DNA of 20,056 bases from JBEVEP01 sp040512755 (GTDB lineage: Bacteria; Pseudomonadota; Alphaproteobacteria; Rhizobiales; Rhizobiaceae): positions 1 through 20,056 of the forward strand of contig JBEVEP010000083.1 of NCBI GenBank assembly GCA_040512755.1, read 5' to 3'. Position numbers and translations under genes: made by a program. Under the pieces are notes generated by a model, which had not been told where the DNA came from, ran no database searches, and saw nothing but the letters and a program-made list of their open reading frames with translations. Positions 14,587-20,056 of the stretch are shown piece by piece; the stretch's first letter is position 1, and each line of letters opens with the position of its first letter.

Positions 14587-15356
14587 AGATCGCGACCTTC
14601 AACATCAACAATGTCAACCGGCGGCTCGACAATCTGCTTGCCTGGCTGGCTGTGGCAAAGCCCGATGTCGTCTGCCTTCAGGAGCTCAAGGCAACGGACA
14701 AGCAGTTTCCGCGGGCTTCAATCGAGTCGGCAGGCTATGGCGCCGTTTGGCGCGGGCAGTCGGCGTGGAACGGCGTCGCCATCCTCGCGCGCGATGCCGA
14801 ACCGGTTCTCACCCGGACCGAGCTTCCTGGCGATCCTGCGGATACACAAAGCCGCTACATCGAGGCGGCGGTTGGAGGAATTATCGTTGCTTCCCTCTAT
14901 GCACCAAATGGCAACCCACAGCCCGGGCCGAAATTTGACTACAAGCTCCGCTGGTGTGACCGCCTCATAGGGCATGCCGAAGAACTGTATGCCACGGGCC
15001 TGCCGGTCATTCTGGCTGGCGACTACAATATCGTGCCCGAGCCGCGGGATATTTACCCGACAAAGTCCTACGACCAAAACGCTCTCGTTCAGCCGCAAAG
15101 CCGGGCAGCCTATCGGCGGCTGCTCGATCAGGGCTGGGTCGATGCCATTCGCAAGGCTTATCCGCAGGAGACCGTCTACACGTTCTGGGACTATATGAGG
15201 AATCGGTGGCCGCGCGACGCAGGCCTTCGCCTCGATCACCTATTGCTGAGCAGGAAGGTGGCGCGCCGATTGTCCGGCGCGGGCGTCGACAGAGAGGTTC
15301 GCGGACTGGAGGGGGCAAGTGACCATGCCCCGGTTTGGATCAGCCTTCGTTCCTGA
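14583..15356 (+). CDS. xth: Exonuclease III family enzyme
   Basis: This 257-residue enzyme belongs to the exonuclease III / AP endonuclease group of the endonuclease-exonuclease-phosphatase fold. These enzymes cut abasic sites, remove 3'-blocking groups and digest 3' ends of double-stranded DNA with Mg2+. Key residues: Asn7 (TFNINN), Glu34 (CLQELK, metal ligand), Tyr106 (SLYAPNGN), Asp147 and Asn149 (AGDYNIVP), Asp218 (LRLDHLLLS) and Asp247-His248 (ASDHAPVW). Length matches E. coli ExoIII (268). The start at 14583 overlaps the hydrolase stop (ATGA), and the protein begins with the standard MKIATFNIN. Placement at the end of a ligD-ku operon suggests a role in cleaning 3' ends before LigD sealing, which is inference. 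Most genomes of this group also have a separate housekeeping copy. Confidence 0.93.
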   Translation: MKIATFNINNVNRRLDNLLAWLAVAKPDVVCLQELKATDKQFPRASIESAGYGAVWRGQSAWNGVAILARDAEPVLTRTELPGDPADTQSRYIEAAVGGIIVASLYAPNGNPQPGPKFDYKLRWCDRLIGHAEELYATGLPVILAGDYNIVPEPRDIYPTKSYDQNALVQPQSRAAYRRLLDQGWVDAIRKAYPQETVYTFWDYMRNRWPRDAGLRLDHLLLSRKVARRLSGAGVDREVRGLEGASDHAPVWISLRS

Positions 15357-15545
15357 CGCGAGCCAGTCTCCCTTCCCGCGAGGCCGCATCCGATGCACTC
15401 GTAATGTCTTCCACATTTCGCTACATAGCTGGCAAATGCGCGCATCCGTCGGGTTGGTTACACAGTTGCCGTCGGGAGCTTGGCTCTCGCAACTTCATTC
15501 CCGTGATGATGTCCATCGCAGGACGCGGCGCTCAGGAGAATTGTC

Positions 15546-16295
15546 ATGGCCGATGCCGATACGAGAAAGACTATTGTCCTTACCGGCGCCAGCCGGGGCA
15601 TCGGTCACGCGACTGTCAAGCGCTTTTCGCGCGAAGGGTGGCGGGTCATCACATGCTCGCGCCAGGCCTTTTCGGAAGACTGCCCATGGCCGGCTGGTCC
15701 GGAAGACCACATCAAGGTCGATCTCTCAGACCAGGAAGATGTTGGCATTGCCGTCTCTGAAATCCGCCATCGCCTGGAGGCGCACGGCGGACAGCTTCAC
15801 GCACTTGTCAACAACGCCGGCATTTCGCCAAAGCTGAAGGATGGCGGCCGGATGAACTCGATCGACACGCCCATGCATGTCTGGCGCGATGTCTTTCAGG
15901 TCAATTTCTTTGCGCCGATCATGCTGGCGCGGGGGCTGTTCAAGGAACTCGCCGCAGCCAAAGGGTCAATCGTCAACGTCACTTCGATTGCCGGCAGCCG
16001 TGTTCATCCTTTCGCCGGTACGGCCTATGCGACATCCAAGGCTGCGCTCGGTTCGCTAACCCGCGAGATGGCGGGCGATTTCGGGCCGTACGGCATCCGG
16101 GTGAATGCGATCGCGCCGGGCGAAATCGATACGTCGATCCTCTCGCCCGGCACCGACAAAATCGTCGAGACGATCCCGCTACGCCGGCTTGGTTCGACCT
16201 CCGAAGTCGCCGATATCATCTTCTTTCTGTGCTCCGGACAGGCCTCCTACGTGACCGGTTCGGAAATCCACATCAATGGCGGCCAACACGTCTAG
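15546..16295 (+). CDS. Short-chain dehydrogenase/reductase
   Basis: This 249-residue NAD(P)-dependent oxidoreductase is of the classical SDR type. The Rossmann motif TGASRGIG is at 13-20, NNAG at 89-92, catalytic Ser147 in NVTSIAG, and the YxxxK pair Tyr161/Lys165 in YATSK. IRVNAIAPGEIDTSIL is the typical post-catalytic segment, and the end VTGSEIHINGGQHV is the family's C-terminal signature. Arg17 in TGASRGIG favours NADPH slightly. The substrate cannot be told. AGGAG at 15534-15538 with a 7-base spacer sets the start. It lies 189 bases after the exonuclease III gene, so it may be transcribed separately. It converges with the Kef-type antiporter gene, with 12 bases between the stops. Confidence 0.9.
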   Translation: MADADTRKTIVLTGASRGIGHATVKRFSREGWRVITCSRQAFSEDCPWPAGPEDHIKVDLSDQEDVGIAVSEIRHRLEAHGGQLHALVNNAGISPKLKDGGRMNSIDTPMHVWRDVFQVNFFAPIMLARGLFKELAAAKGSIVNVTSIAGSRVHPFAGTAYATSKAALGSLTREMAGDFGPYGIRVNAIAPGEIDTSILSPGTDKIVETIPLRRLGSTSEVADIIFFLCSGQASYVTGSEIHINGGQHV

Positions 16296-16307
16296 ACTGC
16301 CGTCTTT

Positions 16308-18182
16308 TCAGGCGGCTTGCGGTCCGGGTTTGTCAGCGGATATGTCCTCGTCCGTCTGCGGCTTCCGTTCATGCTGATCGCCGGGGTCTGCAATCGTTTC
16401 CGCGTTCGAGACGGATTCCGTCGAGGCCGATTTTGCCTCGGTTTCGGTTTCGTTAAGCACCTCTTCCATGATGCCGCGTGCAATCTCGCGTTCGCCCATG
16501 ATCACGACATCCGCGCCGAGGCTCTTGAGGTGTTCCACCTCGGCGTCCGAATGGGCTCTGGCAATGATATTCAGCGCCGGATTGGCCGCCCTTGCGCGCC
16601 TGGCGATCTGCCCGGCTTCGAAGGCGTTGGGGATCGCCAGAATGAGGCGGCGGGCGGCAGCCGGATTTGCCGTCTCCAGGACTTCCGCGCGGGCCGCATT
16701 CCCGGCTATGGTTTCGATCTCTTCGGTCAGCAGCTTCGCGATCATGTTGTCGGCGTCCTCAACGACGACAAAGGGCAGCGCAGCCTGTTTCAGTGATTGC
16801 CCGATCAAGCTGCCCACTCTGCCGTAGCCGACAAGTATCGTGTGGTCCTTGAGTTCGGTCCGTGGCATGGCCTCCAAAGTCTCGTCCTCAACTGGCGTAG
16901 CCGGCGAGCCGGCAGGTTGAGTTTCAGTTTTTGACGCGGCCCCGGACTTCGCAACTTTGCGTTCAAGCTTGGGCTGGAGCCGGTCGACAAGCGCAAAGGC
17001 CAGCGGATTGAGCAGGATTGAAAGGATGGCGCCGGCCAGAATCAGGTCGCGGGCCTGTTCCGGCAGCAGGTCCAGTCCCACTCCAAGGTCGGCAAGGATG
17101 AAGGAGAACTCACCGATTTGCGCCAGGCTCGCCGAAATTGTCAGCGCTGTAGTGGCCGGATAGCCGAACGCGGCAACGATGAGAAAAGCCGCTACAGATT
17201 TACCAATGACGATGATGAACACCGTCGCAAGAATCGGCCAGGGGTTGTTGAGAAGACTTAGCGGATCGAACAGCATGCCGACGGAAACGAAGAAGAGGAC
17301 GGCAAAGGCGTCCCTGAGAGGCAATGACTCCTCTGCCGCGCGATGGCTGAGTTCGGACTCGCTCATGATCATGCCGGCAAAAAAGGCACCGAGCGCCAGT
17401 GAAACGCCGAAGAGCTTCGCCGCGCCGAAGGCCACCCCGAGCGCGATGGCGAGGACGGAAAGGCGGAAAAGCTCACGCGAGCCGGTATGCGCCACGTAGT
17501 GCAAAATCCATGGAATGAGCCTGCGCCCCACGACAAGCATCACGACAACGAAGGCCGTAACCTTGGCAAGCGTCAGCGCCAATATGCCCCAGAGGCCGGA
17601 AGCAAGGGGTATTCCAAAAAGCTCGCCACTGCCGACCAATCCGCCGCCGGTTCCGCCAAGCGCTCCGGCCACCGCAGGCAGAAGCACCAGGGCGAGCACC
17701 ATCGCCAGGTCTTCGACGATCAGCCAGCCAACGGCGATCCGGCCGCGCTCGGTTTCGATCAGTCGCCGCTCCTGCAGTGCTTTAAGCAGCACGACCGTAC
17801 TGGCGACGGACAATGCGAGGCCGAAAACCAGGCCCGCCCCGGCCGACCAGCCGAACATCCAGGCGAGACCGGCTCCGAGCGCGGTCGCCACGGCGATCTG
17901 GAATAATGCGCCGGGAAGCGCGATCGCCCGGACGGATAAGAGATCCTTGAGCGAAAAGTGCAGGCCGACGCCAAACATCAGCAAGATGACGCCCATTTCC
18001 GCAAGTTCGAGCGCGAGATGCTGATCGGCGACGAATCCGGGCGTGTGCGGTCCGACGATGATACCAGCTACGAGGTAACCGACGAGCGGCGGCACTCTTA
18101 ACCGGTTGGCGATGGCTCCAAAAACGAACGCTAGCCCCAGGCCTGCGACGATTGTGGCTATGAGGGGCGTTTCATGCGGCAT
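16308..18182 (-). CDS. Kef/YbaL-type monovalent cation:proton antiporter (CPA2) with TrkA-N domain
   Basis: This 624-residue inner-membrane protein exchanges K+ (or Na+) for protons. Residues 1-400 form the CPA2 membrane domain with about 12-13 hydrophobic segments; VPPLVGYLVAGIIVGPHTPGF (31-51) is the signature of the Kef/YbaL branch, and WLIVEDLAMV contains the ion-binding Asp of the group. Residues 445-570 are a cytoplasmic TrkA-N (RCK) domain beginning DHTILVGYGRVGSLIGQSLKQA, a dinucleotide-binding fold, with ADVVIMGEREIARGIMEEV near its end. The last 50 residues are acidic and low-complexity. The architecture fits YbaL better than KefB/KefC because YbaL-type proteins start at VPPLVGYL in the same way. 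The start at 18182 is the only sensible one, though no strong ribosome site is seen. A 166-base gap to the GST gene upstream leaves room for its own promoter. Confidence 0.92.
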   Translation of the reverse strand: MPHETPLIATIVAGLGLAFVFGAIANRLRVPPLVGYLVAGIIVGPHTPGFVADQHLALELAEMGVILLMFGVGLHFSLKDLLSVRAIALPGALFQIAVATALGAGLAWMFGWSAGAGLVFGLALSVASTVVLLKALQERRLIETERGRIAVGWLIVEDLAMVLALVLLPAVAGALGGTGGGLVGSGELFGIPLASGLWGILALTLAKVTAFVVVMLVVGRRLIPWILHYVAHTGSRELFRLSVLAIALGVAFGAAKLFGVSLALGAFFAGMIMSESELSHRAAEESLPLRDAFAVLFFVSVGMLFDPLSLLNNPWPILATVFIIVIGKSVAAFLIVAAFGYPATTALTISASLAQIGEFSFILADLGVGLDLLPEQARDLILAGAILSILLNPLAFALVDRLQPKLERKVAKSGAASKTETQPAGSPATPVEDETLEAMPRTELKDHTILVGYGRVGSLIGQSLKQAALPFVVVEDADNMIAKLLTEEIETIAGNAARAEVLETANPAAARRLILAIPNAFEAGQIARRARAANPALNIIARAHSDAEVEHLKSLGADVVIMGEREIARGIMEEVLNETETEAKSASTESVSNAETIADPGDQHERKPQTDEDISADKPGPQAA

Positions 18183-18348
18183 GCTCGGTTCGCGGCTCCA
18201 TCCTGGAAACTGAAATCATTTCCCATATGATGGACAGCCGGCCATTGGCGCAACCCGCTGGCGGAAATTTTGCGCAGCAGAGCGATGTGCTGCCTGGCCA
18301 CGCATAACGGATACGGGGATTCGGCCCGCTTTTGAAGATGTTAGTTCT
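18183..18348. other. Gap between the GST gene and the antiporter gene
   Basis: No gene is visible. On the minus strand it carries the antiporter's upstream region. GAAATCATTTC (near 18212) is a short palindrome within GGAAA...TTTCC, close to the antiporter start. I cannot assign a promoter or a terminator with confidence. Confidence 0.35.
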
Positions 18349-18957
18349 TCAGGGGTTCCAGCTAGGCCGGCTTCTCACGCGTTCGATCCAGCGCTGCACA
18401 TTTGGGAGCGAGGGCGGGATATCCATCCCAAAAACCTCGCCCAGCCACGCAGCAACGCCTGCGGTGATGTCAGCGACCGAGAATCTTTTGCCGGCTATGA
18501 ACGGGCGGCCATCGTCCATTTCACGATCAAGCCACGCCCACTTTCCAGGCACGGCCTGCCGCTGGCTTTCAGCGAACGCCGGAAACTGGACAAGCCTCTC
18601 CTTGAAGAGCGGTTCCGTATGCAGAGGAACACTGCCGATTGTGCCGAATATTTCCAGCTCGGCCCGTCTATTCCACATTTCGATTTTTGCGCGGTCGGCC
18701 GCATCAGTGCCAAACAGAGGCGGCTCCGGATGAATTTCTTCCAGGTAGCGGCAGATGGCAACGGACTCCGTAATCACCGTGCCGTCGTCGAGCATCAAGA
18801 CCGGGATCTGGGCAAGGGAGTTGAGCTTCCGGAATTCTGGTGAGCGGTGCTCACCCTTGGTGAGGTCCACTTGAACGCGGGGTAGCTCGATTCCCTTTTC
18901 CGCTACAAAGATTCGGACGCGAAACGAATTGGGGCCAATGCCCTGATAGAGTTTCAT
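18349..18957 (-). CDS. Glutathione S-transferase
   Basis: This 202-residue cytoplasmic GST has a thioredoxin-like N-terminal domain (1-78) with MKLYQGIGPNSFRVRIFVAEKGIEL, the cis-proline loop AQIPVL (Pro52) and the glutathione-contacting Glu64-Ser65 in TVITESVAICRYLE. The C-terminal helical domain runs from about 88 and includes RPFIAGKRFSVADITAGVAAWLG, the usual N-capping motif (FSVADI), and ends with LPNVQRWIERVRSRPSW. Ser11 or a nearby residue could activate the thiol. The substrate is unknown. The start at 18957 follows AAGGAG with an 8-base spacer; upstream in-frame codons are not needed. It lies 45 bases after the AHSA1-type gene on the same strand, so the two SRPBCC genes and the GST probably form one operon. 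Confidence 0.92.
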   Translation of the reverse strand: MKLYQGIGPNSFRVRIFVAEKGIELPRVQVDLTKGEHRSPEFRKLNSLAQIPVLMLDDGTVITESVAICRYLEEIHPEPPLFGTDAADRAKIEMWNRRAELEIFGTIGSVPLHTEPLFKERLVQFPAFAESQRQAVPGKWAWLDREMDDGRPFIAGKRFSVADITAGVAAWLGEVFGMDIPPSLPNVQRWIERVRSRPSWNP

Positions 18958-19002
18958 CGCGCTTGCTCCTTTCCGTAGTACCGGCCGGAATCGGCCTTGC
19001 AA

Positions 19003-19470
19003 TCAAGCGGGCGCCTGCGTCCGCAGAGCCATGCCGAGGGCGTCAAGAAGGTCGGCCGTGCCACGCTCGCGCTGTCCGGAATCGTCATGTCCGTCCAGGA
19101 ATGCGCCCTGCTCGGTGAAAACCAGACGCGTGCCCGTTCGTTCCGGTTTCAGTTCAATCGTCGCGAGCGATACGGAAATGCGGGTATCGTCCAGATGCAT
19201 CTCGTAGCTATAAATGATGCGCTCATTCGGAATGATGTCCTGATAGATCGCATTGAATGTGTGCACTGGCCCGCCCTTCGGCCCGCCGCTGTTCACCTCG
19301 CGCCCGCCGACGCGGAAATCCATCTCGAACTTGGACTGGCCCCAATCTTCCGGGCCCACGAACCAGCGTTTTTTCGCCGAGATATCGCTCAATGCGTGGA
19401 AGACCTGTTCAGGCGAGGCAGGATAGACCCGTTCGAGGACGAAAGTGGCGTGGGCTACCGATCGTTCCAT
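19003..19470 (-). CDS. SRPBCC/AHSA1-type protein, first of two tandem paralogues (downstream)
   Basis: This 155-residue protein has the START-like AHSA1 fold, a helix-grip that encloses hydrophobic ligands. It starts MERSVAHATFVLERVYPASPEQVFHALSD, has KRWFVGPEDWG, then FRVGGREVNSGGPKGG, and ends with the classic GQRERGTADLLDALGMAL helix. These proteins are often controlled by an adjacent ArsR-type regulator. Start choice: AAGGAG lies only one base before an ATG at 19476 but 7 bases before the ATG at 19470, so 19470 is preferred. The gap to the upstream paralogue is 28 bases. Its ligand is unknown. Confidence 0.87.
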   Translation of the reverse strand: MERSVAHATFVLERVYPASPEQVFHALSDISAKKRWFVGPEDWGQSKFEMDFRVGGREVNSGGPKGGPVHTFNAIYQDIIPNERIIYSYEMHLDDTRISVSLATIELKPERTGTRLVFTEQGAFLDGHDDSGQRERGTADLLDALGMALRTQAPA

Positions 19471-19498
19471 CGTCATTCTCCTTAGTAGTACACTGAGT

Positions 19499-19993
19499 TC
19501 ATGCGGCCGGAGGCCGCTGGCCAGCGATCGCATTCTCTCGCGCAACCTCAATGGCGAGATTTTCGAGCGCCTTGCTGTAGCCGTGCTTGCTGTCCGCAAT
19601 CATGTCGGCGCCTGACAGTGCGGCAATCTGATCAGTCAGAACGAGCCGGGTGCCTGCCGCTGACGGCTTGAATTCGACTGTAATCTGCGAGACCGCCAAC
19701 CTGGTTTCGCCTTCGTTGACGACCTCGGTGGATATGATGCGCTGGTCGGGCACGATGTCCCGGTAGAGGGTTTCGACACGGTACTTCAAGTTTCCAGCCG
19801 GACCACAGCGGCTGAGATCCCTGCCGCCAACGCGGAAATCCGCCTCGTCGTAGACCAGCCTGACGGAAGGCGAGGGAACTCCCCACCGCATACGGGCGGC
19901 CGGATCGGCAAACGCCTCGAACACGCGCGATGGCGGCGCATCATAGCTGCGTTCAAGGACGATCGTTGCGTGCACGGCCTTTTGCTCGGTCAT
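19499..19993 (-). CDS. SRPBCC/AHSA1-type protein, second tandem paralogue (upstream)
   Basis: This 164-residue relative of the downstream gene begins MTEQKAVHATIVLERSYDAPPSRVFEAFAD. It shares the pattern DFRVGGRDLSRCGPAGN, RDIVPDQRII and SAAGTRLVLTDQIA with its neighbour (FRVGGREVNSGGPKGG, QDIIPNERIIYS, RTGTRLVFTEQGA), so the pair is a tandem duplication that has diverged. The C-terminal helix differs (SKHGYSKALENLAIEVAR) from the common GxREQGT form, suggesting a changed pocket. AAGGGAG upstream of 19993 supports the start. It opens the minus-strand group with the downstream paralogue and the GST. The gene further upstream lies beyond the window; an ArsR-type regulator would be the usual partner. 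Confidence 0.87.
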   Translation of the reverse strand: MTEQKAVHATIVLERSYDAPPSRVFEAFADPAARMRWGVPSPSVRLVYDEADFRVGGRDLSRCGPAGNLKYRVETLYRDIVPDQRIISTEVVNEGETRLAVSQITVEFKPSAAGTRLVLTDQIAALSGADMIADSKHGYSKALENLAIEVARENAIAGQRPPAA

Positions 19994-20056
19994 TTGACTT
20001 CTCCCTTTGTCAAAAAAGCCGCGCCAGGCAGCTGGTTGGTTGCTTACGCCGGTGAG

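Noticed and set aside
15473..15489. CGGGAGC/GCTCTCG hairpin before the SDR gene
   Set aside because: It has a mismatch, a 3-base loop and no T-run, and is too weak to call a terminator.
20000..20040. Imperfect GC-rich hairpin followed by six T on the minus strand
   Set aside because: The arms pair poorly and the upstream gene lies outside the window, so a terminator cannot be supported.

Overview
The window looks like a chromosomal or large-replicon segment of a high-GC alphaproteobacterium of the Hyphomicrobiales (rhizobia-like, perhaps Mesorhizobium or a relative). This rests on several signs. There is a DUF1127 small protein. There is a membrane-bound ferritin-like protein (MbfA type) preceded by an inverted repeat resembling the Irr-bound iron control element. 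A GGAAC-N16-CGTT box, matching the alphaproteobacterial general-stress sigma EcfG/RpoE2 consensus, precedes a DUF892 gene. LigD has the domain order phosphoesterase-ligase-polymerase. The species call is inference. I saw no rRNA, tRNA, CRISPR array, transposase or phage gene.

Left part (1-3900): a LysE/RhtB-type exporter, a strong hairpin, and a cysteine synthase. Cysteine synthase runs tail-to-tail, with overlapping stop codons, into a two-gene minus-strand unit. That unit encodes a YCII/DGPF-domain protein and a long ECF sigma factor with a C-terminal extension (ECF42 type), and a TGTCGAA-type promoter box lies in front of it. About 870 bases (3842-4714) then hold no large gene. They contain that promoter, a possible 51-residue minus-strand ORF and the EcfG-type promoter of the DUF892 protein.

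Middle (4700-9300): a stress and metabolism set. It contains the DUF892 ferritin-like protein, an ArsR-type regulator divergent from a DUF1127 protein with a perfect inverted repeat between them, a NIPSNAP-like protein, MbfA, a threonine/serine dehydratase, and a small exported cysteine-containing protein.

Core (9513-15356): a tightly packed plus-strand DNA-repair operon. LigD (all three catalytic modules intact) is followed by Ku, a 360-residue protein that I read as BRCT-like / MerR-like helix-turn-helix / TPR, an alpha/beta hydrolase of the KANL3/Tex30 type, and an exonuclease III family enzyme. Junctions downstream of ku overlap or nearly overlap (1-nt overlap, 1-nt gap, 4-nt overlap), so the three extra proteins are probably made together with the non-homologous end-joining (NHEJ) pair. 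This enlarged NHEJ operon, and especially the BRCT-TPR protein, is the most interesting part of the window.

Right part (15546-20056): a short-chain dehydrogenase converges with a minus-strand series. That series runs, in order of transcription, as two tandem SRPBCC/AHSA1 proteins, a glutathione S-transferase and a Kef/YbaL-type cation:proton antiporter. Overall the region reads as a stress, DNA-repair and detoxification neighbourhood rather than a mobile element.
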